Source: an uncultured Limosilactobacillus sp. (GTDB lineage Bacteria > Bacillota > Bacilli > Lactobacillales > Lactobacillaceae). Taken from it: a stretch of 64,000 nt of DNA. Where the stretch lies: assembly GCF_934202705.1 (NCBI RefSeq), contig NZ_CAKPYE010000006.1, positions 1-64,000 of the forward strand, given 5' to 3'. Below are positions 1 through 7,992 of the stretch, one piece after another. Positions within the stretch are counted from its first letter, which is position 1. Each line of letters begins with the position of its first letter. Below the pieces are notes generated by a model. The model had not been told where the DNA came from and searched no databases. It worked only from the letters and a program-made list of their open reading frames with translations. A program made the translations under genes and the position numbers.

Positions 1-30
1 CATATGGACAATAATATACGGTTTGCTCAT
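1..30 (-). CDS. RibD/dihydrofolate reductase-family protein, N-terminus only
   Basis: Ten codons of a minus-strand gene enter from the left edge: ATG (28-30) reading MSKPYIIVHM, preceded by a strong GGAGG site at about 39-43. The start resembles the paralogue at 11469 (MERAKVIVHMYVSIDGK), so this is probably another RibD C-terminal-domain-like reductase. Only the N-terminus is visible, so the assignment rests on the short VIVHM-like beta-strand and is tentative. Confidence 0.4.
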   Translation of the reverse strand, partial: MSKPYIIVHM

Positions 31-119
31 TGCTTGTATCCTCCTTCATTTGTTATTTTCATGATAGAATATTTGAACCGCTATGCAAAATGCTTATTAT
101 AAATGGTAATAAATTCATA

Positions 120-160
120 AAAAGCATAATCACTGAATTGAATGCAGTGATTATGCTTTT
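120..160. terminator. bidirectional terminator
   Basis: Perfect 16-bp inverted repeat AAAAGCATAATCACTG (120-135) / CAGTGATTATGCTTTT (145-160) with A and T tracts on both sides. It ends the minus-strand HxlR transcript and insulates it from the gene leaving the window on the left. Confidence 0.85.
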
Positions 161-188
161 TTGATAAGTAATTTATAAACTGTTGCCG

Positions 189-557
189 TTATTCCTTTTG
201 TTCGGTTTCCATGAGCTTTTTCCCCCATTCAAAGAGGTCGCCCATTGTATAGATAAGATTTTTCCCCGTATCGGTTAAGTGGTAGGTCACGGAAGGGGGC
301 ACCGTACCCTTAGAGACCCGCTTTAGGAGGCCATCTGCTTCCAGTTCGCGCAGGCTCTTGGTCAGCATGGTGTTGGTGATTGCCCCGATGCTGCGTTTCA
401 ATTCGTTGTAATGTTGACCATCGTTAAGCATTAGATACCACATGACCGGAATCTTCCATTTCGAGCCAATGATCTTCATTGAGTACAGGATCGGACACTG
501 CTTGGGCATATTATCGTGAAAATACTTAATTTTTTTGTCGAATTCTTCCTGGTTCAT
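189..557 (-). CDS. HxlR-family (DUF24) redox-type regulator, copy A
   Basis: A 122-residue winged-helix repressor/activator of the HxlR family: SMKIIGSKWKIPVMWYL at residues 26-42, then the recognition region with TNTMLTKSLRELE and the wing RVSKGTVPPSVTYHLT. The only cysteine is Cys21 in KQCPIL, the position at which YodB/HypR-type relatives sense quinones and disulfide stress. It is divergent from the tautomerase/OYE operon, and the shared intergenic region has an AAGT-N4-ACTT-like element repeated in copy B. The gene at 23043 is a near-identical paralogue. The family call is secure; quinone or electrophile sensing is inferred from Cys21 and from the neighbouring reductases. Confidence 0.9.
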   Translation of the reverse strand: MNQEEFDKKIKYFHDNMPKQCPILYSMKIIGSKWKIPVMWYLMLNDGQHYNELKRSIGAITNTMLTKSLRELEADGLLKRVSKGTVPPSVTYHLTDTGKNLIYTMGDLFEWGKKLMETEQKE

Positions 558-590
558 TTTGTTTCCTCCTCAAAAATTTAAAGGCAGAAA

Positions 591-605
591 AAGGTGCGTA
601 CTTGT
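591..605. promoter_or_regulatory. putative HxlR operator, copy A site 1
   Basis: AAGGTGCGTACTTGT lies between the divergent HxlR and tautomerase genes. The same core (GTGCGTACTTGT) occurs at the matching place in copy B and again before the copy B OYE gene. The symmetric part approximates AAGT-N4-ACTT. Operator function is inferred from conservation and position. Confidence 0.5.
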
Positions 606-684
606 CTTTCCTTTTCTTAAACCATACAATTACCACAGTTGATCGTCAAGTAAGAAAGTAGATACATAAGGAGGTATATCTAAA

Positions 685-1050
685 ATGCCATTTATCATGT
701 CGCGTTTAAATATTAAATTGCCCAAAAGCAAAGAATTAATGTTGAAGAAACGCCTGGGACAGGTAATTGCCAACGTTCCAGGGAAGAGTGAGGATGCATT
801 AATGGTCGGCTTTCAGGATAACTACTCGTTATATTTACGCGGAAAGGGCGATGAACCGTTAGCGTACGTTGAAGTGGCTATTTTTGGAACAGAGCACCAC
901 ATCGGTTACCAAAATCTGAATGCGGATATCACCCGGGCGTTTTATGACGTTTTGGGTATCCAGCCGGACCATCTCTATATCAAGTACGAAGACATCACCA
1001 GTTGGGGCGTTCAGGGGCAGTTCATTGACCGGCGTGACTATATGAGTTGA
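685..1050 (+). CDS. MIF-like tautomerase superfamily protein, copy A
   Basis: A 121-residue protein of macrophage-migration-inhibitory-factor/phenylpyruvate tautomerase type. It begins MPFIMSR, so removal of Met exposes Pro1, the catalytic base of the tautomerase fold; the usual beta-alpha-beta repeats follow (LMVGFQDNYSLYLRG, LGIQPDHLYIKYEDI). The start is supported by AAGGAGG about 9 bases upstream (669-675). It is the first gene of the operon running into OYE and likely handles enol/keto forms of small aromatic or alpha,beta-unsaturated compounds; the substrate is unknown. The paralogue at 23547 is very similar. Confidence 0.8.
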   Translation: MPFIMSRLNIKLPKSKELMLKKRLGQVIANVPGKSEDALMVGFQDNYSLYLRGKGDEPLAYVEVAIFGTEHHIGYQNLNADITRAFYDVLGIQPDHLYIKYEDITSWGVQGQFIDRRDYMS

Positions 1051-1096
1051 TTGTCGAAGCCCCACTTATTTTTTACCCTTTAAGAAAGAAAACCTG

Positions 1097-1111
1097 TAGT
1101 ACATACTTATT
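1097..1111. promoter_or_regulatory. degenerate HxlR-type element before OYE, copy A
   Basis: TAGTACATACTTATT sits at the place where copy B has a perfect AAGTGCGTACTTGTT (23947-23961), after a similar AGAAAGAAAA lead. It looks like a diverged second operator. Weak on its own; the support is the alignment with copy B. Confidence 0.3.
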
Positions 1112-1141
1112 TGCTTATACAAATTAAAGGAGAATCATCAC

Positions 1142-2257
1142 ATGGATAAAAAATATGAACCATTATTTCAACCCTACACATTAAACAATGGCGTCGAAAT
1201 TAAGAATCGGCTGGTTGTTGCCCCATTAACAGTTTACGACGCCGGTCCCGATGGGGAGCTCACCCCGGCCTCACGTCGGTTCTGGCATGACCGCTTCAAA
1301 GGTTTTGGCATGTGGATCATTCCATTCACCAATGTTCACCCGAGCGGGATCGGTTTTGAGTCACCAAATGCCTTTAGCGAGGCTCACCTGGATAACTTAA
1401 AAGAGTATGCCAAGATTTCCCATGAACAGGGAGCCAAGGCGGTAATTCAATTAGCCCACGCTGGTGTTCACGCGGATGCATCAATGACCCGGGGCAATGG
1501 TGTTTGGGGGCCAAGTGACCTGCCTTACTTTAACGCTCGCGCCATGACTGATGCTGAGGTTCGTGAAATCATTCATGCTTATGCTTACGCAACTGAGCTG
1601 GCTATCAGGGCGGGGCTTGATGGAGTAGAAATCCATGGGGCCAATGGCTGGCTGATTCAGCAATTCGTTTCCGCAAACTACAACCACCGGACCGACCACT
1701 GGGGCGGGACGCTGGAGAAGCGTTTTAATTTTCCAATGGCAATTATCGATGCTGTTGATGAGGTTCGGCAGAAGCTCAACCGCCCAGATTTTATCGTTGG
1801 TTACCGATTCTCACCGGAAGAACCAGGTGAGCATGGTTTGACAATGAAGGAAACCCTGGCACTGGTGGACCGGCTAGTTGAGAAACCGCTGCAGTATATT
1901 CATATTTCATTGTGGAACTTCTACAAGAAGATTCGGCGGGGTGGCGACACGAAGATGACCCGAATGGAAGCCGTTCATGACCGAATCAATGGCCGAATTC
2001 CGTTTATTGGAGTCGGGGACCTCTTTGCCGAAGAGAATGGGCTCAAGGCTTTCAACACCGGCTGGGCAGATTTCCTGGCGGTTGGTGGTTCAGTCGAACT
2101 GAATCCGCACCTGGTCCAGATGATTAAGGACGGTCGTGAAGACGAAGTTCAAAGTGAATTTGACTGGGAGAAGATGGATTCCTATCGGTTCACACCGGCC
2201 ATGCTTTATGGAACCTTAGCCGGTAACGCAATGTTTCCAAAGGTTAAACAAAAATAA
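1142..2257 (+). CDS. Old yellow enzyme family flavin oxidoreductase (OYE1 lineage), copy A
   Basis: A 371-residue FMN-dependent TIM-barrel ene-reductase of the OYE family. FMN-contacting segments are RLVVAPLTVYD (23-33), VIQLAHAG (101-108) and DFLAVGGSVELNP near the C-terminus. The substrate-binding pair is present as His165 and Asn168 in IHGANGW, but the usual proton-donor Tyr two residues after Asn is Trp170. Expected role: NAD(P)H-dependent reduction of activated C=C bonds or quinones. It lies 26 bases ahead of the DsbA-like gene in the same operon. The closest paralogue is 24020; a second, more distant lineage is at 4642. Confidence 0.9.
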   Translation: MDKKYEPLFQPYTLNNGVEIKNRLVVAPLTVYDAGPDGELTPASRRFWHDRFKGFGMWIIPFTNVHPSGIGFESPNAFSEAHLDNLKEYAKISHEQGAKAVIQLAHAGVHADASMTRGNGVWGPSDLPYFNARAMTDAEVREIIHAYAYATELAIRAGLDGVEIHGANGWLIQQFVSANYNHRTDHWGGTLEKRFNFPMAIIDAVDEVRQKLNRPDFIVGYRFSPEEPGEHGLTMKETLALVDRLVEKPLQYIHISLWNFYKKIRRGGDTKMTRMEAVHDRINGRIPFIGVGDLFAEENGLKAFNTGWADFLAVGGSVELNPHLVQMIKDGREDEVQSEFDWEKMDSYRFTPAMLYGTLAGNAMFPKVKQK

Positions 2258-2283
2258 TGAATGAATATTAGGGAGGGATTACC

Positions 2284-3153
2284 ATGGCAAAATTAACGAT
2301 TACTACTGTTGCGGACCCCATGATGGGGCTTCTATGGGAAACGTGGCCGACGATACGGAAGCTCGAAACCCATTTCCGCGAGCAGGTTGAGTTCAAGTTT
2401 ATGATGGGCCAGTTGGTAAGGGACGTTTACGAGTTAGTCGACTCGGAGACCGTCAAAAAGTACGGGAAAACCGTCGCCCTGAACCAGTATTGGACCCGGC
2501 TGATGCAGGTCTACTTGCATGAAGAACAGATTGCCGGGATGCCGATTTACATGGGCGGCAATGAGCGCCTTTTTGATGCCACCCATACTTCGTCAGTCCC
2601 ACTGAGCAGGGGTCTGCGGGCAATCGCCGGCCAAAATCAAGAAGTGACAGGCCAGGTGCTTTATGAACTGCAATATGACACGGTAGTAAATGACCTACAG
2701 ACGAATGATCTGAAATATTTGACCGCGCTCGCCGCCCGCTTCAATGTCGATCGCTCACAATTTGTCGCCCGCTATAATTCAGCCGACGTAGCAAACCAAC
2801 TCGCACAGGAGCAGCAAGTCATGCAGCAAATGCAGGTCAGCCAGTTGCCAGCCTACATTTTGGCTTATAACGGAAAGACCTATGTTGTTAAGGGGATACC
2901 TCAGTATTCCGAATGGCTTAAGCTGTTCAACCAGATTGCTGGCGGAGCATTACAGGAAAAAGCGGCTAAATTTAACATTGATGAAGTTAACCGCTTGATC
3001 GACAGTCACCCCCACATCTCAAGCTTAGAGTTAAAAGAAGCGTTTGACGTTGATGATGAACAAACGATAATTGACCTTTTGAAAGATTCCTCACTGGAAA
3101 AGCAAAACGTCAAGGGAACTTTTTTTACAAGAAGGTATAAGGAGAAGGCGTAA
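2284..3153 (+). CDS. cysteine-free DsbA-fold protein, copy A
   Basis: A 289-residue protein with the layout of DsbA/FrnE/SpxH-like thioredoxin-fold proteins: VADPMMGLLWETWPTIRKLE (9-28) aligns with the DP-C-x-x-C-W active-site segment of that family. The two cysteines are replaced and no cysteine occurs anywhere in the protein. A later QLPAYILAYNGKTYVVKG segment matches the cis-Pro strand, and the C-terminus has a helical ISSLELKEAFDV region. It cannot be a thiol oxidoreductase; an adaptor or chaperone-like role, as SpxH plays for Spx/ClpXP, is an inference. Its stop overlaps the hydrolase start (TAATG). Confidence 0.75.
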   Translation: MAKLTITTVADPMMGLLWETWPTIRKLETHFREQVEFKFMMGQLVRDVYELVDSETVKKYGKTVALNQYWTRLMQVYLHEEQIAGMPIYMGGNERLFDATHTSSVPLSRGLRAIAGQNQEVTGQVLYELQYDTVVNDLQTNDLKYLTALAARFNVDRSQFVARYNSADVANQLAQEQQVMQQMQVSQLPAYILAYNGKTYVVKGIPQYSEWLKLFNQIAGGALQEKAAKFNIDEVNRLIDSHPHISSLELKEAFDVDDEQTIIDLLKDSSLEKQNVKGTFFTRRYKEKA

Positions 3154-4010
3154 TGGAAGAATTAGCATTGGCAACCAAGCGGGGAAGTGTTTTACAGGGG
3201 GTGTTGTTCGATGCCCCCGCTAAAGTGACTACCGTTGTGATTGCGATTACGGGAATTCACGGTAATTTTTATTCAAACCCCTTTTATGTCAACATTGGCC
3301 GCACCCTTTCCAAGGCTGGGATTGATTTTATATATGCGCAGACTGCGGATGCGTTCGGTGAAATGCCCACGGTGAATGTCAAGACCGGGAAAGAAGAGTT
3401 GATTGGCTCATGGAACGAAGACTTTAATAATACAGATGAAGATATTGAAGCCTACCTCAATTATGCTGAGCAGAAGGGCTACCAGAACATTATTCTTGCT
3501 GGACACTCCCTTGGTGCGAACAAAGTAATCTATTACTTGGCTCGTCACCATAGTGATCGGGTCAAGCACTTCATCTTTCTCAGTCCCGCAAACCTGGAGC
3601 ACCTAACGAGCGTGGTAACGGATGCGGAGAAGCAGGCGATCTTGGCCCAGCGCAAGCGCGGCGATGGGGATAAGAGGATGCCCTTTAACCTGCTCGGCTG
3701 GATTCCGGGAACTGCCAATACGGACTACCGGTGGGTTTTTGACAATATTCTTAACAATGTCCATGTCGAAGCGGACAAGGATTTTTCACAGGTTGCAGCC
3801 ATTACCCAAACCGGGGCCCTTGTAATTGGCGGCTACGATCGGTTTACGTATGGTGATCCAGCTAAATTCCTCCAAACAATCAATGACCATATGGAACATG
3901 CCGGGGAGAATCGGTTGGTAATTATTCCGGCGACGGGTCACACCTATCAGCAAAAAGAACAACAGCTCGCCGATGAGCTTTTGAAGCTGCTTAAGGGCTG
4001 GGGTTATTAG
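3153..4010 (+). CDS. alpha/beta hydrolase, GHSLG type, copy A
   Basis: A 285-residue cytosolic alpha/beta hydrolase. The oxyanion strand is VIAITGIHGNF (29-39), the nucleophile elbow GHSLG has Ser119, and the late His263 in TGHTYQQKEQ is a good triad histidine. The start overlaps the previous stop, indicating translational coupling with the DsbA-like gene. The paralogue at 26024 is close; 5782 and 28636 form a second lineage with GQSLG. The substrate is unknown (ester, thioester or lactone). Confidence 0.85.
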   Translation: MEELALATKRGSVLQGVLFDAPAKVTTVVIAITGIHGNFYSNPFYVNIGRTLSKAGIDFIYAQTADAFGEMPTVNVKTGKEELIGSWNEDFNNTDEDIEAYLNYAEQKGYQNIILAGHSLGANKVIYYLARHHSDRVKHFIFLSPANLEHLTSVVTDAEKQAILAQRKRGDGDKRMPFNLLGWIPGTANTDYRWVFDNILNNVHVEADKDFSQVAAITQTGALVIGGYDRFTYGDPAKFLQTINDHMEHAGENRLVIIPATGHTYQQKEQQLADELLKLLKGWGY

Positions 4011-4048
4011 TAATAAATTAGAACGACTCGATAAAGGAGATGATCAGG

Positions 4049-4605
4049 ATGAATAAGGCACGAGTTGAAGCATTTACCGACGCAATTGTTGCGATCGTAA
4101 TGACGATCATGGTTTTGGAAATCAAGATTCCGCAGGGCGGCCATTGGTCAGCATTATGGGCGGAAAAGTCATATTTCTTGGCCTACTTGATCAGTTTTTT
4201 CCGGATTGCAACAACCTGGTACAATCACCATTACCTCTTCACCAGCGCTCACTGGATTTCACGGCGGGCTTTCTGGTTAAACATCTTGTGGGTCTTCTTT
4301 ATGTCATTGTTCCCGGTAGCAACCGGCTGGGTTAGTGAAGAGCCCTTCTCGCAAGCGGCGGCTTACTTCTACTTCCTCATTTTTGCAGTCTGGTAATGGT
4401 TGCGGTATTGGCCAAAGATAATCCTCACCAGGCCGAACAGATTCGTCAAATGTTAAAGCCCAAGCGGTCGCTCTTTGAATTATCGTCCTTTGTGATTGGT
4501 TTCATAGTAATTACCTGGCTTCCGATTGCCGCGCTGTTATTTTTAGGAATTAACATCATCTTCTGGTTAGTATTTCCACCTAAGAAATCTGACCGGTTGT
4601 TGTAA
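4049..4605 (+). pseudogene. TMEM175-family (DUF1211) channel, frameshifted, copy A
   Basis: The intact copy at 26907 encodes a 198-residue TMEM175-type potassium channel starting MNKARVEAFTDAIVAIVMT. Here the first half reads to FYFLIFAVW, then a TAATG replaces 21 bases of copy B: a net 16-base loss that shifts frame and gives a stop at 4394-4396. The second half (VAVLAKDNPHQ to KKSDRLL) continues in another frame to 4605. The start is ATG 4049 rather than 4040, because AAAGGAG (4033-4039) abuts the earlier ATG. The membrane channel is probably lost. Confidence 0.85.
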
Positions 4606-4641
4606 TACTAGCTAGAATTTACTGAACAGGAGGAGAAGACA

Positions 4642-5766
4642 ATGAAAGCAAAGTATCAACCATTGTTTCAGCCGTACACGTTTAATAACGGGGTGCAACT
4701 CAAGAACCGGCTAGTGGTTGCGCCAATTACCGTTTATGATTCGGGGCCGAATGGGGAACTGACCCCTACCGCCCGGAAGTTTTGGCAGGACCGTTTCCGC
4801 GGGTTTGGGATGTACATCATGCCCTTCACTAACGTTGCCCCGAGCGGAATCGGTTTTGAATCGCCGAACGCCTTTAATCAGGCCAACTTGGCGACTCTAA
4901 AGGAGTATGTAAAGCTTGCTCATCTCCAGGGAGCCAAAATTGTAATGCAGATTGCCCATTCGGGATACAAGGCCAAGAAGTGGATGACTAAGGGCCATCC
5001 GGTTGTTTCGGCGAGTAGTAACCGCTATGGGAGTGGCCGTGCAATGACAGGGGCCGAAGTTCAGCAGATGATCGCGAACTTTGCGAACGTCGCTGAGTTT
5101 GGCCTTGTGGCAGGAATGGATGGTGTTGAGATTCAGGGGTCAAATGGGTGGTTAATTGAACAGTTCTTTGCCGGGAACATTAACCACCGTACTGATGAAT
5201 GGGGAGGCAGTTTGGCAGAAAGAATGCGTTTTCCGCTCGCCATCATCGATGCCATCAATGCAGTTCGCCAAAAGCACCACCGGCCTGATTTCATTATCGG
5301 CTACCGCTTTTCACCAGAACGGCCGCGGCAGGGTTTTACCATGCAGGATACCCTGGCACTGATTGATGAATTAGTGCAGAAACCACTACAGTACCTGCAT
5401 GTCTCCCTGCTTAATTTCTATTCCCATCCACGGCGGGGAGCCGACCGGCAACTTACCCGGATGCAGGTCTACCATGACCGGATCAATGGCCGGTTACCGT
5501 TGATTGGGGTTGGTTCCTTGAAGACCGCTGACCAAATGCTCGCCGCTTATAATACCGGCTGGGCGGAGCTGATTGCAGTCGGGCGTGCTGTAATGCTAAA
5601 CCCCGACCTGATTGAACTTATCAAGAGTGGTCATGAGGATCAGATTGAAACCAAGTTCAATTGGGAGCATGCGGCTCACTATCGCTATACCCCGTCAATG
5701 CTGCAGGCAGAGCGCGATCACTTGGACCTCGCAATCCATAATCCCAAGCCGCTTCACCATTGGTGA
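4642..5766 (+). CDS. Old yellow enzyme family protein (OYE2 lineage), copy A
   Basis: A 374-residue OYE-type TIM-barrel protein, paralogous to 1142 but distinct. The flavin-site segments are kept (RLVVAPITVYDSG, IVMQIAHSG, LIAVGRAVMLNPDL). In the substrate pocket the usual His is Gln165 (IQGSNGW), with Asn168 kept and Trp170 in place of the proton-donor Tyr. The same changes occur in copy B (27493), so they are a lineage trait. It may act on a different substrate or as a poor ene-reductase. RBS AGGAGGAG, 15-base gap to the next hydrolase. Confidence 0.88.
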   Translation: MKAKYQPLFQPYTFNNGVQLKNRLVVAPITVYDSGPNGELTPTARKFWQDRFRGFGMYIMPFTNVAPSGIGFESPNAFNQANLATLKEYVKLAHLQGAKIVMQIAHSGYKAKKWMTKGHPVVSASSNRYGSGRAMTGAEVQQMIANFANVAEFGLVAGMDGVEIQGSNGWLIEQFFAGNINHRTDEWGGSLAERMRFPLAIIDAINAVRQKHHRPDFIIGYRFSPERPRQGFTMQDTLALIDELVQKPLQYLHVSLLNFYSHPRRGADRQLTRMQVYHDRINGRLPLIGVGSLKTADQMLAAYNTGWAELIAVGRAVMLNPDLIELIKSGHEDQIETKFNWEHAAHYRYTPSMLQAERDHLDLAIHNPKPLHHW

Positions 5767-5781
5767 GAGAGGAGTGCAGGC

Positions 5782-6648
5782 ATGTTAAAAACATTAACAG
5801 TAATTACTAAGACCGGGACGCCGCTTACCGGCAGGATATTTAAACATCCGCATGCCCAGACAGTTGTGATCCTGGTCACCGGCATCGAGGGCAACATTCA
5901 AAACAACCCTTTCTACACGGTAATCGGCAAGAAGCTTACGGCATCGGGAATTGATTTAATAGTGGTCCATACCCGCGATGCCTTCAATCAAACCAATGTT
6001 TTTAATCAGCTTACCGGACAGCGGGAGGTATATGGGTCATTCAATGAGGATTTTCAGGATACAAATGGCGACGTCGGTGCTTATCTCGACTATGCGGTCG
6101 CTGCCGGCTACCAAAGTATTATTTTGGGTGGACAATCCCTGGGCGCAAATAAGGTAATCCATTTTTTGGCTGATCATCCAGAGGCACCGGTCGATAAATT
6201 CTTACTGATGAGTCCAGTCAACGTCGATGTATTACGCAGGAATATCAGTTACCGGCAAAGGGCGGTGATTAAACAACGGCTGGCGGACGGGCGTGCCAAC
6301 CAACGGCTACCGTTTAACCTCTTTCGGTGGCTGAGTAGTACCGCGCTAACGGCTCATCGGTGGTTAACCGACGATACCCTTAACAATGTTCACCCTGGTC
6401 AACAAGGTGATTTTTCCCAGTTGAGACGGATTAACTATACTGGAGCATTGCTGATCGGCACACGCGATCATTTTACTGGGGGCAGTCCGGTTCATTATTT
6501 AGCCAACATTAATAGTTACCTGCCAACGGCGGCAGATAATAAGTTAATATATATTCAACATGCTGGCCACATCTATCGGCAACGGGAAAATGTAGTGGCT
6601 GATAAAATTTTGGCTTTGCTGACGAAGTGGGTAAAGGATAAAGCATGA
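5782..6648 (+). CDS. alpha/beta hydrolase, GQSLG type, copy A
   Basis: A 288-residue alpha/beta hydrolase homologous to the gene at 3153. The nucleophile elbow is GGQSLGANKV with Ser119, and the triad histidine is likely in QHAGHIYRQRE near the C-terminus. It directly follows OYE2, so each half-operon pairs one OYE with one hydrolase. It is the last intact gene before a decayed stretch; RBS GAGAGGAG. Specificity is unknown. Confidence 0.85.
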   Translation: MLKTLTVITKTGTPLTGRIFKHPHAQTVVILVTGIEGNIQNNPFYTVIGKKLTASGIDLIVVHTRDAFNQTNVFNQLTGQREVYGSFNEDFQDTNGDVGAYLDYAVAAGYQSIILGGQSLGANKVIHFLADHPEAPVDKFLLMSPVNVDVLRRNISYRQRAVIKQRLADGRANQRLPFNLFRWLSSTALTAHRWLTDDTLNNVHPGQQGDFSQLRRINYTGALLIGTRDHFTGGSPVHYLANINSYLPTAADNKLIYIQHAGHIYRQRENVVADKILALLTKWVKDKA

Positions 6649-6933
6649 CCTATAACCTTTTTTTGCCTTGGTTACCGTGGTAGGGCAATTCGTTGTCAAC
6701 GAGGTAATTGCGGCGGACTTTCGCTCCATACTGACCGGGACCTAACATTAGGGTATCTGACCCGGTGGATACTGCTACGGTTTCAGTATCAATTGACCAG
6801 GTTGGCGTCCCAAATATTGATCTTAGGGGATGCCAATGGCTTTTATTTATAAAGGTAGGAACCGGCGGAATGCAGCGGCAATGCTGAATTAGATTTTCGT
6901 GCGAACCTGCTACTTTAACTTTAAAAATCGAGA
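6649..6933. other. decayed spacer, position of the Nudix remnant of copy B
   Basis: No open gene is supported here. In copy B the equivalent place holds a broken Nudix gene ending ATNGFYMYG. A short GATGCCAATGGCTTTTATTT at 6830-6849 resembles that end, so this may be the last trace of the same gene. Otherwise featureless. Confidence 0.35.
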
Positions 6934-6978
6934 AATAGCCTGTTACAGCGGCCTTGCCAGTCGTTATAACAGGCTATT
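6934..6978. terminator. bidirectional terminator after LysR, copy A
   Basis: Perfect 12-bp inverted repeat AATAGCCTGTTA (6934-6945) / TAACAGGCTATT (6967-6978), T-rich on the right and A-rich on the left. It ends the minus-strand LysR gene. Copy B has an unrelated-sequence hairpin at the same place. Confidence 0.8.
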
Positions 6979-6981
6979 TTA

Positions 6982-7860
6982 TTATTTGTCCAGTGATGCC
7001 GTTAGCCGCTGGATGAAGACCTGGGCCACCTTGGACTGCGTCACGTTCTTCTTCCAGATGACGTTGGTGGCATCTTCTAGTGTCGGGGCGAGGGGACGGA
7101 AGGTCAGTTGGCTATGGTTGGAGTTGTCGATTAAATGGTCAAAGGTCACCATGTAGGCACTACCCTGCTTGACCATCAGCTGGGCGTTGAAGACCAGGGT
7201 ATAGGTGCCGACAATGTTCATTTTCTTGCCGAGGTTTCCCCACCAGTCTTGAAAACGGTGCTCTTCCAGCCCCTCCGCAGAGACCAGCAGGGGGCGGTTA
7301 AGAAGGTCGTTGGGCGTGATTACATCCTTCTTGGCTAGGGAATCGTCACGCCGCAGGACCAGTCCCCAACGGTCTCTTTCGGGTAAGCTGAGATGGTGGT
7401 AGTCCTTTAGTGAGCGCTGACCCATCAATACCGCGAAGTCAATGGTTCCCCGCTTTAGGGAAGATTCCATCTCATCTGCGTTGCCGCTGACGAGGTGGAT
7501 CCGTACGTCGGGGTAATCCTGGACGAGGTCGCTAAGGATCCTCATTATCCGGCGCATACCGACACTCTCCCCAGCACCGATGGAAAGTCTGCCCGTGACC
7601 TCTTCTTTAGCCTGAATGTTAGCCGCCGTCTGATCAGCCAGCTCGACAATTTCCCGCGCCCGGGTCTGCAGATATTCGCCTTCCTCCGTCAGGGTGATTT
7701 TGCGGTGGGCACGGATGAAAAGGGGCGCGCCGAGTTCGTTTTCTAGGTCAGCCAGCTGCTTGGAGAGGGTTGGCTGGGAAACCAGTAATTCGCGGGCGGC
7801 CTTGGTCATATTTTCATATTGAGCAACAGCGAGAAAGTATCTTAATACGCGTAGTTCCAA
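6982..7860 (-). CDS. LysR-family transcriptional regulator, copy A
   Basis: A 292-residue LysR-type regulator: N-terminal winged HTH (RVLRYFLAVAQYENMTKAARELLVSQPTLSKQ) followed by a substrate-binding effector domain (GRLSIGAGES onward). The start is probably TTG at 7858-7860, placed 7 bases after GGAGGAA; the earlier in-frame TTG lies on that Shine-Dalgarno. Copy B uses ATG at the same codon. It is divergent from the hexapeptide/SDR/hydrolase operon and presumably controls it. The effector is unknown. Confidence 0.9.
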   Translation of the reverse strand: MELRVLRYFLAVAQYENMTKAARELLVSQPTLSKQLADLENELGAPLFIRAHRKITLTEEGEYLQTRAREIVELADQTAANIQAKEEVTGRLSIGAGESVGMRRIMRILSDLVQDYPDVRIHLVSGNADEMESSLKRGTIDFAVLMGQRSLKDYHHLSLPERDRWGLVLRRDDSLAKKDVITPNDLLNRPLLVSAEGLEEHRFQDWWGNLGKKMNIVGTYTLVFNAQLMVKQGSAYMVTFDHLIDNSNHSQLTFRPLAPTLEDATNVIWKKNVTQSKVAQVFIQRLTASLDK

Positions 7861-7902
7861 TGTTAATTCCTCCAATAGATAGAAACTATTGATTTTGATG
7901 AT

Positions 7903-7920
7903 TTATAAGTATTTTACATT
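7903..7920. promoter_or_regulatory. LysR-associated element TTATAAGTATTTTACATT, copy A
   Basis: Lies between the divergent LysR and hexapeptide genes. Near-identical elements occur at 30779, 36848 and 52373, and looser ones at 39063 and 19501, always upstream of LysR, SDR, flavodoxin, AKR or hexapeptide genes. Its repeated position suggests an operator or activator site; that role is inferred. Confidence 0.5.
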
Positions 7921-7992
7921 AAAAGATAGTAAAAGTACAATGAAAACAGTTAAGAAAGCGTGGTGAGTAACGATTAATGAAGAGTTAATTTA

